This document shows positions 1-10,392 of a stretch of DNA of 64,000 nt, piece after piece; position 1 is the stretch's first letter, and every line of letters starts with the position of its first letter. Location: assembly GCA_029204225.1 (NCBI GenBank), contig CM055097.1:10279184-10343183 (forward strand). Reading direction: 5' to 3'. A program made the translations under genes and the position numbers. The notes under the pieces are model-generated. The model searched no databases and was not told the origin of the DNA. It was given only the letters and a program-made list of their open reading frames with translations. This DNA comes from Diphasiastrum complanatum (taxonomy: Eukaryota; Streptophyta; Lycopodiopsida; Lycopodiales; Lycopodiaceae).

Positions 1-314
1 CCTCATCCTGGACCTGCTCGGGTGGTGGAGAGTCCATGAGAAAATAGTAAATTGGGTGCGTGCGAGCAACAGGAGGTGGCGGTGGAACCGCAGTGGCAAC
101 TGGCGGATGCGAGGGGATGGGTTCCACCGGAATGGGTGCAGATGGGGGTGCGTGCGGCGGAACCATCTGAGGGGGATGAGTGGCAGTGGGACGGGACGAG
201 GATGCACTCCCTCTCCTCGTGCGTGCCAGCCAAGCAGTCAGCAACTCTAAGGAGCGGTACAAAACCGGAGAACACCCTCCAAAATGGTGTTCTCCCCCGC
301 CACCAGACGTGGCC
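1..314 (-). pseudogene. hAT-2: N-terminal fragment of a hAT (DUF659-type) transposase gene
   Basis: The minus strand of this stretch is a near-copy of the N-terminal, proline/histidine-rich part of hAT-1 (about 11376-11690), both in DNA and in translation. It is a second hAT copy in the same orientation. Its reading frame is broken and it runs off the left edge of the window. On the right it stops where the copia LTR begins (about 315), so copia seems to have inserted into it or been joined to it. It holds no catalytic motif. I see the homology directly; calling it hAT relies on the fuller copies elsewhere in the window. Confidence 0.75.
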
Positions 315-719
315 TGTGTCAGATTTGTGATACAAATTCTAAATGAAGATACTAGTCCTACTAGCACTCACACAAAACCAAGCATAGAGAGAATTCAGAT
401 CATAGGAGAATTGAGTGGAATAGTTGTGGTGGGGCGCCAGCCTTCTTATATAGTTTCTCTAATGATTGATAAAAGCTAATGAGCCTAAAGTAAATAGCAA
501 AATAGAAAAAGCTATTTACTATTAATACTACCTATGTATTGTAAGAACCAAAAATGAACTTTTAAGTACTAAATAGATCCTAATCTATTTGTAGTGCACC
601 CACCGACATGCATAAGCCTTAAAAATGAATTTACTATAAATAGAATGGCCCCTAAAAATAGCACGCAGGCATGGCCAAACTATCATTAAGGGGTATTAAA
701 TAAACATTAATTCCTAACA
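315..719 (-). repeat. copia LTR (3' LTR of the minus-strand copia element)
   Basis: On the minus strand this begins TGTTAGGAATTAATG directly after a polypurine tract and ends in CA at about 315-317, so it has TG...CA ends and is about 403 bp long. A TATA-like TATATAAG lies at about 447-453. The copia pol stop is close by at 714-716, just inside the LTR edge. The partner LTR is missing because the element is 5'-truncated. The right edge is sharp; the left edge could shift by 2 bp. Confidence 0.75.
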
Positions 720-2719
720 CTTCCCCTTAATGTTTACTTTGTTATCTATTACTCCTAGAAGTTCTCTAAACTTCTGAGATTTTTCTTTGCCAAGACCTTT
801 GGTAAAGATATCTGCGACTTGTTCTTCCGTAGGGCAATAGATAAACTCCACTTCATCACTTTGAATTTTCTCTCTGATGAAGTGTTGTTGTACTTCAATA
901 TGCTTTGTCCTGCTATGAAAAACTGGATTTTTTGCCAATTTCATACAACTCCGACTGTGGCATTGAAGTACCGTAGGTGAATCTTGTACCATATGTAGAT
1001 CATGTAGAATCCTTTGCAACCATATTGCTTCACATGTTGCACTCGTAGTAGCTCGATATTCTGCCTCTGTAGATGATAAAGCAATAGTATGCTGCTTCTT
1101 TGAACTCCAAGAGATAGCACCAGAACCAAGATAAAATGCATAACTTGTAGTAGATCTTCGGTCTTCCGCATCTCCAGCCCAATCAACATCCACATATCCC
1201 TGTAACTTTAAATCATCCTGTCTACCATGGAGAATACCAAATCTCAAAGTGCCCTGGATATATCTGAGTATTCTCTTAGCAGCTTTCCAATGAATCTGCT
1301 TAGGCTTAGCCATAAATCGATTAACCATACTCACAGCATAAGCAATGTCTAGTCTTGTAGTAGTTAGATAGATCAATCTTCCAACAAGCTTTCTATATAA
1401 CGTCTCATCTACATCCTGATCTTCCTCAGCTTTAGTAAGCTTACATCCACTATCATATGGTGTAGAAATAGGCTTGCACTCTGACATATTGAACTTTTCA
1501 AGAAGTTCATGAGCATACTTAGATTGAGAAATAAATAGTCTTTGTGCTACTCTCCATACCTCAATCCCAAGAAAATATTGTAATAAACCAAGATCTTTTA
1601 TATCAAACTCTGATGAGAGATCTTTCGTGATTCCCTAAATCATACTATGATCTGATCCTGTAATAATAAGATCACCCACATACATCACTACAATAACAAT
1701 ATGATTATCCTTGATCAAAGCATAAAGTGTATGTTTCGAACTACTTCTCTGAAAGCCAAGCTCCTCAAAGTATGTGTCAATCCTCGTGTACCACGCCCTG
1801 GGTGCCTGCTTAGTGCCTTGTCCAACCTGCAAACCTTGTCTTCATGTCCTGCTACTATGTATCCCTCTGGCTGCTCCATGTAGACTTCTTCCTCTAGACA
1901 TCCATTCAGGAATGCACTCTTTACATCCATTTGTTGAATATCCCATCCAAACTGAGCTGCCAATGATAAAACAGTCCTCATAGTAGTAGACTTAGCAACT
2001 GGTGCAAAAGTTTCGTCATAGTCAATCCCTTCCTGTTGAGCATAACCTTTTGCCACCAATCTTGCCTTATGTTTATCTATAGAACCATCTGATTTGTACT
2101 TAGTTCTATAGACCCACTTGCATCCAATGGCCTTTTTACCTGTAGGTAACTGAACAAGTCTCCAAGTCTTGTTCTTCATGATTGAGTCGTACTCCTCATC
2201 CATAGCTTTCCTCCAAATATCCTCTTTTTCAGCCTCTCTGAAAGTAGATGGATCCTTGGTTTCTAATACTATGTCCCCATCTTCATGATGATCCTCCTGT
2301 CGAACCTCCTGTCGATCTTGATCTTAATGTTGTTTTTCAAGTCTAGTTGATCTCCTAGTTCCATGTGTACTGGATTCTCTCGGTTCCATAATAACACCAT
2401 CCTTGATAGTTTCATAGTACCATCTAGGCAATCTTCTAGCTTCTAATATAGGATGCTTCCTGCCTGGTGAAGTAGGTGGTGAATAAGTATCCCATATACT
2501 TGACCTCTCCTTCCTCTTTCCTATCTCAACCGAAGTCACTCTAGGTTCTTGAATTGGCGTAGACGATACATGTGTCGATTCAGGTTCCTGTAATAACTCA
2601 TCACATAATATAGGGATTCCTCCATCTTGATCCTTATCAAAATATATCTCTGTATCTTTATGAGTTGATTCCTCATCAAAGACTACATCCCTACTTATGA
2701 TTATTTTCTTACCCTCCAA
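714..2719 (-). pseudogene. copia pol: reverse transcriptase and RNase H part
   Basis: Minus-strand pieces in different frames give the copia RT and RNase H domains in order. 2324-2719 is the variable linker, with the start motif EGKKIIISRDVVFDEE. 1715-2203 is the RT fingers/palm (KWVYRTKYKSDGSIDKHKAR, ending near VKSAFLNGCLEEEVYMEQP). 1635-1832 holds KQAPRAWY and the active-site strand. 714-1487 is RNase H (DVDWAGD, SSTEAEYRA, RTKHIEVQ, VADIFTKGLG). At least three frame changes separate them. The active-site motif reads YVGD instead of YVDD, and the usual CDN near the RNase H C-terminus is CHS. The element is therefore dead at catalytic residues as well as frameshifted. Confidence 0.9.
720..729 (-). 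promoter_or_regulatory. copia polypurine tract
   Basis: The minus strand reads TAAGGGGAAG immediately before the LTR start TGTTAGG. This is the expected plus-strand primer position for a copia element. Confidence 0.7.
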
Positions 2720-2856
2720 GTCATATAACCTGTATCCCTTCTCTTGATTATCATAACCAAGTTGGTCGCCTTTGAATCCAATTTGCTCCTTGAATCCTTA
2801 GGTATGTAAGAATAAGCAATACTCCCAAACACTCTCAAATGACTTACATCTGGCTT

Positions 2857-3710
2857 TCAAGCCGTGTAAGCTTCCTCTAGAGTTCGATTCTCTACAACCT
2901 TTGTAGGACTTCGATTCAAAAGATAAACCGCCGTTTTAACTGCTTCACCCCAAAACATATTTGGAAGATTTTTACTCTTGAGCATACTCCTCGCAGTTTT
3001 CACTATAGACCGGTTCTTTCTTTTTGCAACTCCATCTTGTTGAGGCGTGTCCGTATTTGCAAATTGTCTCTTTATATCATGATCCTTGCAAAACGCCTGA
3101 AATTCCGTAGAAAGATACTCTCCCCCTTTGTCCGAGCGAAGTATCTTAATTTGTCTATCTGTTTCTTTCTCCACCTGTGTCTTAAACCATGTGAAATACT
3201 TGAAAGCTTCACCCTTATTATTCAGAAGATAGATCCATGTCTTCCTAGAATAGTCATCCACAAACACCATAAAGTAACTTGCTCCCCCATAAGATTGAGT
3301 TCTCATAGGACCACAGAAATTTGTATGAACAAGTTCTAGAACATTTTTCGCCCTGAATGTACTAGGCAAAAATTTCTTCATATGATGCTTGCCTAAGACA
3401 CAGCCTTCACAAACCTTGTGATTAGAAACGACTTGAGGTAAACCTGTAACCATGTTAAATTTCCTCAAGACTTGTAGACTTTTGTAATTCAGATGTCCAT
3501 ACCTCTTGTGCCGTAACTTACTCAATGATCCAGTGTATCCGCAACACTTGCATGATGATCCACCACCTGAGCTTGAAGTTTATACAACCGCCCTGCAAGT
3601 ATGCCCTCAGCTACTACTTCATCATTTTTCCTCTTGATAAGACACCGTTGTTTATCAAATTGCACCACCATGTGTTGCTTTGCAAAAGACCAATTACAAC
3701 ACTGTACCGC
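2857..3710 (-). pseudogene. copia pol: pre-integrase and integrase part, 5'-truncated
   Basis: 2857-3525 encodes the HHCC region (HKRYGHLNYKSL, CEGCVLGK) and an integrase core (DYSRKTWIY, LRSDKGGEY, TPQQDGVAKRKNR), in minus orientation. The pre-integrase segment continues to about 3710 (KNDEVVAEGILAGRLYKL) beyond a stop at about 3526. Two of the three DDE residues look substituted: the usual HTD is HTN and the usual VAERKNR is VAKRKNR; only the middle Asp (RSD) remains. Gag, protease and the 5' LTR are absent. At about 3710 the sequence switches abruptly to hAT-1. Confidence 0.9.
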
Positions 3711-4031
3711 TTACCTCTCTGGCTGCAAGATGGGCAGCTGCAGGAACTGTCCGATCCGGTCCATGAGCTCATACACCAGTCCAAGTGTGGACCCCTCGCT
3801 GTCAGCCATGCGGAGCACAATGTAGAGTGGTCGAAGCAGTTTTGACAATGTCTGTGCATCCCTCCAGAACTGGTCTCCCCTCACCGTGGAAGAAAAGTGC
3901 TCCCCATCCTCCGTGTGCTGAAACGTACTAGCACGCCAAAGATCACTGGCAACCATCTGTAGAAGCTGTGCCCTGCATTTGATCAGACGGTCGATGACCA
4001 CCAGGTCGAATGCAAAGCGTGTGGGGGCTGG
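3711..4031 (-). pseudogene. hAT-1: downstream exon, left of the gypsy-A insertion
   Basis: The minus strand reads TRFAFDLVVIDRLIK... to YELMDRIGQFLQL. This aligns with the hAT-3 exon that reads TRFAYQFIMLERLHK... YEFMNRIGESLQR (20500-20812). It continues the hAT-1 gene that resumes at 10393, and removing gypsy-A rejoins the two. The exon ends at a GTAAGC-type donor at about 3710, which is also the junction with copia, so later exons including the dimerisation domain are lost. The region lacks its own catalytic Asp; those lie in the 10.4-11.9 kb part. Confidence 0.8.
4027..4031. repeat. target-site duplication of gypsy-A (left copy)
   Basis: GCTGG directly precedes the left LTR and is repeated at 10388-10392 directly after the right LTR. 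This 5-bp duplication defines the insertion into hAT-1. Confidence 0.9.
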
Positions 4032-4389
4032 TGTAATAGATCCTAACACCACAGTAGGGCAAACACTAACTGATCCACCCAACCTTGCCTACTCCCTGAT
4101 ATAGAGTAAGCCCCTCCTAGCCCAGTGTGAGGACTGGTAGCATGCTACTGCCAAGTGTCGGCCACGTGGCACTGACGTGGCCGACTGCACGTCGGGACCC
4201 AACTGGGGGCCCTATCCTGCTGACAGGGTCCCTAGGCTGTGTTAGGCCCGCCATGGCTATGGACCGTGCTGGGGCACACTACTCACACTGTCTTGCCCTG
4301 TTGGTCATGTACGCTGGACACGACCCTGACTATGGTATCTGACCTATCTGTGTTCTCTAGGGTTCGGCACTGGTTACGAGCTCGTAACA
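4032..4389 (-). repeat. gypsy-A 3' LTR
   Basis: 358 bp with TG...CA ends. On the minus strand it opens with a perfect 16-bp palindrome (4373-4388, GTTACGAGCTCGTAAC). A TATA-like CTATATC at 4098-4104 would put R/U5 in the last 65 bp or so. U3 holds an 11-bp inverted repeat (4157-4167 and 4175-4185) whose arms contain ACGT cores; the left arm includes a G-box CACGTG. It differs from the right LTR by three substitutions and no indels. Confidence 0.95.
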
Positions 4390-4400
4390 CTCCCTCCCCC
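4390..4400 (-). promoter_or_regulatory. gypsy-A polypurine tract
   Basis: The minus strand reads GGGGGAGGGAG between the integrase stop codon (TAA at 4401-4403) and the 3' LTR. Coding sequence and primer tract are directly adjacent. Confidence 0.9.
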
Positions 4401-5786
4401 TTAAGAACCGTCTTGGTCCTCTAAGACAAAGTCTGGAAAAATCTTGCGAAGGACGCTGCCTCTTTCCCAAGTGGCATTCTCAACAGGCTGATCATTCCAC
4501 TTAACCAGATATTCTCGGTATAGAGTATGACGAGTGTGCGTCTCTCTACTATCAAGAATCTCCTCTGGTTCATGTGGAGGTTGTTGAGGATCCAATGGGA
4601 GAACTAGAACACTGTCCCCTACCAGATTATCTGATCTGGTTAAGGCTTTTCGTAACTGACTTACATGAAAGACTGGAAAAACCTTACTGCTGTGTGGGAG
4701 TTCTAGTTCATAGGTGACCTCGCCTAGTCTCCTACTGATGGTAAAGGGACCACAATACCTTGGAGACAACTTAGCACACACTCCTGATTTGAGGGTTTTA
4801 GAGTCAACTGGGACTCTCAAGTAGACTTTCTCACCAGTGGAGAACTGCACATCCCGTCTGTGTGGATCTGCATAATGCCTGGCTCGATCCTGGGATTGTC
4901 TAATGCTACGCTTAGCATGTTCTATCATCTGGTTTAGGTCTTCTAAAAAGTTTCTGGCTGCTCCAACTTTTTCTTGTTTAAACCCTACAGCTGTGGGTGA
5001 GCGTGGCTGAAAACCGTACATCAGCATAAATGGGCTGTATCCCGTAGCTGAATGTTTGGTACTGTTGTAAGCAAACTCTAATATTGAGAGATACTCCTCC
5101 CAATTAGTCTGCTTCTTGCTGACGTATGCACGAAGCATATCCTCCAGCACTTGATTTACCCTTTCTGTTTGACCGTCCGTCTGTGGATGGCCGGTGGTAC
5201 TCATATTAAGTTTAGTATGGAGATGATGGAATACTGCCCTCCAAAAATTTCTAGTAAACTTACTGTCCCGGTCGCTGACTATGCCGGAAGGTAGACCGTA
5301 CAATTTAAATAGCCCGTCTACAAACAACCTCGCTAACTCTGGAGCTCTAACGGTTGTTTTGGTCGGAATAAAATGAGCCATTTTGGTCAGACGGTCAACT
5401 GTGACCCATATAGCGTCATTACCCTTTTGGGTTTTAGGCAGGCCTACTATAAAATCCATGGAGATACTCTCCCATTTACCAGCTGGTATTTCTAAGGGAT
5501 GCAACAACCCTCCTGCCTTTAAACGCTCTGCTTTATTTACTTGACATTTCTGGCAACTGGTTACATAATGGTGGACGTCCTTTTTCATACTGGGCCAGAA
5601 AAATTGCCTACGAAGAAGCTCATAGGTCTTCTGTATGCCTGGGTGTCCCGCGCTAGGATTGTCATGACATTCATATAGGACCTGCTGCCTATAATCCTCT
5701 GAATTGGGGACACATACTATAGAGCAAGTACTCATCCTGAATGGAATACTGTTTCCATTTGAATCCTTGAGTAAACTGACCCTCAA
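4401..5786 (-). CDS. gypsy-A integrase with C-terminal chromodomain
   Basis: The integrase inserts the cDNA copy; the chromodomain probably targets it to methylated-histone chromatin. In the 461-aa frame the HHCC zinc region is at about 38-80 ([17 protein letters not shown]). The DDE core has MDFIVGLP at about 110, SDRDSKF at about 170 and [10 protein letters not shown] at about 204. The chromodomain is at about 410-455 ([16 protein letters not shown]). All catalytic residues are present. The first 30 or so residues overlap the end of the gag-pol frame and are not family-like, so the ATG at 5786 is probably not a real start. True homology begins near residue 23, right after the frame change. 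Normally this would be the end of one long polyprotein. Confidence 0.9.
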   Translation of the reverse strand: MRVSLLKDSNGNSIPFRMSTCSIVCVPNSEDYRQQVLYECHDNPSAGHPGIQKTYELLRRQFFWPSMKKDVHHYVTSCQKCQVNKAERLKAGGLLHPLEIPAGKWESISMDFIVGLPKTQKGNDAIWVTVDRLTKMAHFIPTKTTVRAPELARLFVDGLFKLYGLPSGIVSDRDSKFTRNFWRAVFHHLHTKLNMSTTGHPQTDGQTERVNQVLEDMLRAYVSKKQTNWEEYLSILEFAYNSTKHSATGYSPFMLMYGFQPRSPTAVGFKQEKVGAARNFLEDLNQMIEHAKRSIRQSQDRARHYADPHRRDVQFSTGEKVYLRVPVDSKTLKSGVCAKLSPRYCGPFTISRRLGEVTYELELPHSSKVFPVFHVSQLRKALTRSDNLVGDSVLVLPLDPQQPPHEPEEILDSRETHTRHTLYREYLVKWNDQPVENATWERGSVLRKIFPDFVLEDQDGS

Positions 5787-8700
5787 CCCCTAGGGTTTGC
5801 TTGGGTAATACAGGCTCAGAATCCTCAACGTCATCTGACGACGTATACTCGAACTCATCATCATCCTCAACGGAAGCTGCCGTATTCTTGGATGAACTGG
5901 CACCAGCCCCGGGAACTGGTTCTGGAGTCTGTAACTGTCTGTTCTGGACTGAGTTCCAGATAATAGAGAAGAATGCATCATGCTGGCATTTCCCTCTCAA
6001 GGACTCGAGTAACTCATTACGAATCTGAGTAAAACTCAGCTCGTTTATCATAGGCATTCTGCTAAGGGCATATGCTACTGTATTGAATTTTCCACGCCTA
6101 TATCTGATAGACATGTCAAACTCTTGCATCAACTTTGCCCAACGAGCTTTCCGACCTCTAAGCTCAGGTTGATTGCAAAGGTATCTGAGACTCTCATGGT
6201 CTGTCAGGACCTCAAAGTTGGCACCATACAAATAATGCCTCCAAGTCTTAAGGGCATGGACTATAGAAAAGAGTTCCTTTTCATAGGCAATATACCTAGT
6301 CTGTGCTGGCTCGAGTTTTTTACTCTCGAACGCAATTAGTCGTCCACCCTGAGTTAGCACAGCACCTACTGCAAAGTCGCTAGCATCTGTTTCGACCACA
6401 AATGGCTGATTGGGGTCGACGACTTTTAAAACTGGTGCTGTAGCTAAGGCTATTTTGAGAGCATCAAAGCTCTCCTGTTGTGCGGACTCCCAAATGAACT
6501 CCTTTCCCTTCCCCTTAAGGAGATTTGTCATAGGGACTGCTATCTGAGCATATTCCTTGACAAATCGTCTGTAATATCCCGCCAGACCAAGAAAAATTTG
6601 AAGTTCCAAAATATTCTGAGGTCTCAGCCAGCTGAGTATGGCTTTAACCTTATTTGGGTCCATCTTAATCCCATCTGAAGAGATAATGTGACCCAAATAT
6701 GCTACTTCTTCAACGAAGAATTCACACTTGGATTGTTTAGCATAAAGCTTATGCTTTCTGAGCAGTCGAAACACCTTTCTGAGGTGTTTTAGATGCTCCT
6801 TCCTCGTTTTGCTGTAGACGAGGATGTCATCTAAAAATACAACTACAAACTTACCCAAGTATGGTCTGAGGACACTGTTCATCAAGGTCATAAAGGTAGC
6901 TGGAGCATTTGTGAGCCCAAATGGCATCACCTTAAACTCATAATGACCGTGACGAGTCCTAAAAGCTGTTTTCGAGACATCTTCCGATTTTATACGGACT
7001 TGATGATATCCCGATCTGAGGTCTATTTTGCTGAAAAACTTAGCCCCGTCGAGTTGATCAAACAACTCGTCTGCCCGAGGCATAGGGTATTTATTCTTAA
7101 TTGTGACTTTATTGAGGGCTCTGTAATCTACGCAAAGACGCATAGACCCCTCTTTCTTTTTCACCAATAGGACTGGTGAGGCCCATGGTGAACTACTGGT
7201 CTGAATTTGGCCTTTCCCAAGATAGTCTGTTAACTGCCTAGTTATTTCTTCATCCTCTGTTCGGCTGACCCGATACGGAGGTTTAGAAACAGGTGCTGTA
7301 CCTGGTACTAGGTTTATTACATGATCTACCTCTCTGCTAGGTGGTAAACCATGTGGCAAATCTTCAGGAAAAACATCTTTAAATTTAGAGAATAAAGTTT
7401 CTAATTTACTGATTTTTTGCTGAATAGAACTGGAAATAGAAACTTCAGGAATAAACTGAAAGTCACATAAGAATACCTGATGGTCTTCGTCTCCGATTAG
7501 CTGACAGAGCTTTGAACTGCAGACCATAGGGCTGTTGGGAACATCATGCTCCCCATGCAACTGGATCTCTCGGCCTTTATACTGAAAGCTGAGGGTGTTC
7601 TCCTGATAGTTTCTGTGGAGGGAAGGTCCTAAACTATAGAGCCAATCTCTCCCGAGAACAATGTCTGTTCGATCCAGGTGCATTATCTGAAAGTTTATTT
7701 CATCTTGGTACCCCTGAATACCAAGATTTAACTTACTTACCATAGTTTCCCATATTTTTTTATCTTCACCCTTAGCTAATGAAACTATGTACCTATGCTG
7801 ACTAGGTACTTCTGGTAGTTTAAGCTTTTTAACCAAGGTGTGGTTGATGAAATTATGGGTTGCCCCATCATCAACCATGACTCTTACTGACCGGTTACCA
7901 ACTTTCCCATGCATACGTACTAGGTCATGCGGCCCAAAGCTGAAGGGTCTCGCTAGCATTGCAGAGGTCAGCTGGCAACAGTGTTCATGATCTTCATGAT
8001 ACACTTTGATTTCGGAAGCTGCCGAGTCACTGGGGAAACATACAGTCTGAACAAGATAAACTTGTTTTTTATCTTTTTTATCTTTTTTAGTGAAAGGCCC
8101 CTTGGGACACTGTCTGACTGTGTGTCCCTTGCCCATACACACAAAGCACAAACGTTCTTGTTTGGCTTTCTCAAAATCATCTGGTTTTAAGGGCTGTATG
8201 AGTGAAGGGCGTTTCTGAGGAGCTTCACCTTTAAATTTATCTTCTTTCTTTCTTTTTAAAAATTTCTTTTTAAATTGAAAGTCTTTCTGAGGAAGCTGCT
8301 CAGAAAGTGGTTGCTGTCTCGCTCTCTTCCTACCCACTGAATCATCATAGATTTGAGCATATCTGAGAGCTTGCTCAAGGGTAGTAGGCGAGTTTCTCTG
8401 GACCTCTACTTTATATTCATCTTTGAGGCCACGGACAAATCCCCTGATTTTTTGATAGTCATCCATATTTTTAATCTTTAAAATTGCTTCTCGATATTGC
8501 GAGATATATTGGATGAGGGATTTATCCATTACTGTTCTTTCCCAGGCTTCCCAGGCTCTATCCAGTTCATTTTCTGGTAGAAATTCTCTTAGGAAAGCTT
8601 CTTCAAAAGCTTTCCATGACCGGGGAGTCTGCCCAGTCTCCTGGAGATTTAACCACCACTTATAGGCCATAGGCCCTAAAGAAAGATTGGCCTCAATTGC

Positions 8701-9180
8701 TTGCAAATGGTCAGGGGTCTGTTTAAGAGCATGAATGTTCTTCCATTTGCTGAGGAAGGTTTGTAGAATATCTGCATTTCCATCCTTCTCTTCCCCATTA
8801 AAAGTAGGAGGCTTTAAATCTTTAAAAACACTGGGGTGAGATCGTAAAGTCTCACCCGAAACTGATGGAAGTGGAGAAGTGGATAACTGAGAAGTGGAGG
8901 GAAGGCTTCCTTTCGCGGAACTCAAAATCAAGTTTTTGAGTTCAGCGAACGAGTCGTCCACACTGGACTTGAAATTGGCTAATGCCAACTTCAGTTCATC
9001 CACTTCTGTTACCAATTGGAGGAACCGCTCCTTGGTAACCAGTTCGTCGAGTTCTTCGGCGAACTGTTCCTGTTCTTCTACTTCCATGGGTTCCTTCCCT
9101 TTTCTGTAAGCCAAGGCTTTTGTTTCAAGTTCGTCGAAGCCTCTCTCCGGGGGTTGATCAGGTCCCTGAGGAGTGGTCAT
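5689..9180 (-). CDS. gypsy-A gag-protease-RT-RNase H polyprotein
   Basis: This 1163-aa frame has an acidic N-terminus with a coiled-coil-like stretch (about 30-90), then the retrotransposon gag domain (about 120-290). A CCHC knuckle lies at about 344-357 ([14 protein letters not shown]) and the aspartic protease at about 435-446 ([12 protein letters not shown]). RT spans about 640-810 with FLDDILVYS near 783. RNase H has ETDASD at about 928, the YEKEL Glu and LTDHESL at about 993. All active-site residues look intact; DDG replaces the commoner DSG in the protease. The chosen start is the first ATG after the leader. The frame ends early at a stop at 5689, just after the point where integrase should continue in a frame one base away. 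Confidence 0.95.
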   Translation of the reverse strand: MTTPQGPDQPPERGFDELETKALAYRKGKEPMEVEEQEQFAEELDELVTKERFLQLVTEVDELKLALANFKSSVDDSFAELKNLILSSAKGSLPSTSQLSTSPLPSVSGETLRSHPSVFKDLKPPTFNGEEKDGNADILQTFLSKWKNIHALKQTPDHLQAIEANLSLGPMAYKWWLNLQETGQTPRSWKAFEEAFLREFLPENELDRAWEAWERTVMDKSLIQYISQYREAILKIKNMDDYQKIRGFVRGLKDEYKVEVQRNSPTTLEQALRYAQIYDDSVGRKRARQQPLSEQLPQKDFQFKKKFLKRKKEDKFKGEAPQKRPSLIQPLKPDDFEKAKQERLCFVCMGKGHTVRQCPKGPFTKKDKKDKKQVYLVQTVCFPSDSAASEIKVYHEDHEHCCQLTSAMLARPFSFGPHDLVRMHGKVGNRSVRVMVDDGATHNFINHTLVKKLKLPEVPSQHRYIVSLAKGEDKKIWETMVSKLNLGIQGYQDEINFQIMHLDRTDIVLGRDWLYSLGPSLHRNYQENTLSFQYKGREIQLHGEHDVPNSPMVCSSKLCQLIGDEDHQVFLCDFQFIPEVSISSSIQQKISKLETLFSKFKDVFPEDLPHGLPPSREVDHVINLVPGTAPVSKPPYRVSRTEDEEITRQLTDYLGKGQIQTSSSPWASPVLLVKKKEGSMRLCVDYRALNKVTIKNKYPMPRADELFDQLDGAKFFSKIDLRSGYHQVRIKSEDVSKTAFRTRHGHYEFKVMPFGLTNAPATFMTLMNSVLRPYLGKFVVVFLDDILVYSKTRKEHLKHLRKVFRLLRKHKLYAKQSKCEFFVEEVAYLGHIISSDGIKMDPNKVKAILSWLRPQNILELQIFLGLAGYYRRFVKEYAQIAVPMTNLLKGKGKEFIWESAQQESFDALKIALATAPVLKVVDPNQPFVVETDASDFAVGAVLTQGGRLIAFESKKLEPAQTRYIAYEKELFSIVHALKTWRHYLYGANFEVLTDHESLRYLCNQPELRGRKARWAKLMQEFDMSIRYRRGKFNTVAYALSRMPMINELSFTQIRNELLESLRGKCQHDAFFSIIWNSVQNRQLQTPEPVPGAGASSSKNTAASVEDDDEFEYTSSDDVEDSEPVLPKQTLGVEGQFTQGFKWKQYSIQDEYLLYSMCPQFRGL

Positions 9181-10012
9181 CTTCGGTACTGGAAGAGAGC
9201 TACCTTAACTTCTGTTGAAAAAAAGTCAAAAGACTAATTTACAACTGTACAAGAAGAAGAACCCTCTCAGCTCTTTTAGCCCACGATTTCAGACCTGCTG
9301 TCCCGGAAAATCCCGGCTTGAAGCTTCAAAATGGCATCCAAATTTCCCGGTTCTTGAGTGAAGTAGCTCGTTGATCTGATTTCAGATGTGGGGCTCCAAC
9401 AAACCGAGAAAAATCCGGAAAAATACAAAAAGAAATCCGGAATTTTGAAGTCCCTGCCCTCGCTGATTGGACAGCAACCTGTCTGGCCCGATTTGTCCAA
9501 ATTCAGACTTAAAAATCCGCTTGAATCTCTGATTTGACCTCAGCTGGTAGGTCGCTGGTCTGTGACAAGCAAGTCTGAAGCTCAGACTTCTAGAAAACCT
9601 TTGAAATACAAGGATAAATTCTAAAATTTGTCCCCTACTGTCCAGCGCTGGACCTGCTGTAGAAATCCGCTTCAAATCTTGCGTAATTTGTCACTGATTT
9701 CCACTCAAAACTCAAGGAAGGAGGCTGCTCTGACAGCGCTGGTCTGCATCAAACTTCCTGACTTGAAAACGCTCCAAAATCCGGAATTTCCACTCCAAAA
9801 TCGAAGTTTCAACCCTGATTGGAAGCGCTGGACCTGGCCTAGAAAGCTGATCCAAATTTTACTGTAAAAACAAGTAATCCTACGGAGATTTCCACCATAG
9901 ATAGCTGGTTCTCCAGTGCTGACCCTGCTCTATCTATCTTTGCATATTAACCATAGTTGCTATGCACTCTGATGGATTTCTCCCCTGCTGAAACTGAGCT
10001 CCCAAAGAAGGA
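9181..10012 (-). repeat. gypsy-A 5' leader made of about 91-nt degenerate modules
   Basis: The 830-bp untranslated leader carries a recurring motif, CGCTGG or a close variant, at 9284(weak), 9369, 9461, 9553, 9646, 9737, 9826 and 9917. The spacings are 85, 92, 92, 93, 91, 89 and 91. The best copies read CAGCGCTGGACCTG. Between motifs the text is only loosely similar (AAATCCG/CAAATTT runs). A second family member at 39.9-40.6 kb shows the same period. Packaging, dimerisation or translation functions are conceivable, but I have no direct evidence for any. Confidence 0.8.
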
Positions 10013-10028
10013 GATGGCTCTGATACCA
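10013..10028 (-). promoter_or_regulatory. gypsy-A primer binding site (initiator tRNA-Met type)
   Basis: One base inside the 5' LTR the minus strand reads TGGTATCAGAGC, which matches the 3' end of plant initiator tRNA-Met, the usual primer for this group. Confidence 0.9.
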
Positions 10029-10029
10029 G

Positions 10030-10387
10030 TGTAATAGATCCTAACACCACAGTAGGGCAAACACTAACTGATCCACCCAACCTTGCCTACTCCCTGATAT
10101 AGAGTAAGCCCCTCCTAGCCCAGTGTGAGGACTGGTAGCATGCTACTGCCAAGTGTCGGCCACGTGGCACTGACGTGGCCGACTGCACGTTGGGACCCAA
10201 CTGGGGGCCCTATCCTGCTGACAGGGTCCCTAGGCTGTGTTAGGCCCGCCATGGCTATGGACCGTGCTGGGGCACACTACTCACACTGTCTTGCCCTGTT
10301 GGTCATGTACGCTAGACACGACCCTGACTCTGGTATCTGACCTATCTGTGTTCTCTAGGGTTCGGCACTGGTTACGAGCTCGTAACA
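10030..10387 (-). repeat. gypsy-A 5' LTR
   Basis: 358 bp, colinear with 4032-4389 and differing at three sites. It carries the same terminal palindrome (10371-10386) and TATA-like box (10096-10102). It would drive the element's transcript toward lower coordinates. Confidence 0.95.
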
Positions 10388-10392
10388 GCTGG
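10388..10392. repeat. target-site duplication of gypsy-A (right copy)
   Basis: GCTGG follows the right LTR and matches 4027-4031. Confidence 0.9.

Larger units (their letters stand above)
4032..10387 (-). mobile_element. gypsy-A: young, near-complete Ty3/gypsy chromovirus
   Basis: This 6,356-bp element has two 358-bp LTRs, a 5-bp target duplication (GCTGG), a primer binding site matching initiator tRNA-Met, a polypurine tract abutting the last stop codon, and gag, protease, RT, RNase H, integrase and chromodomain in that order on the minus strand. The LTRs differ at only three positions (near 4192, 4315 and 4331), under 1%, so insertion is recent. The only coding defect I see is one frame change between RNase H and integrase at about 5715-5730. 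Domain order and chromodomain place it among the plant chromoviruses (Metaviridae); I do not assign a clade. Confidence 0.95.

Noticed and set aside
9276-9930. CRISPR-like regular spacing
   Set aside because: Repeats are degenerate, the interval holds no conserved direct repeat of CRISPR length, and the setting is a plant retrotransposon leader.
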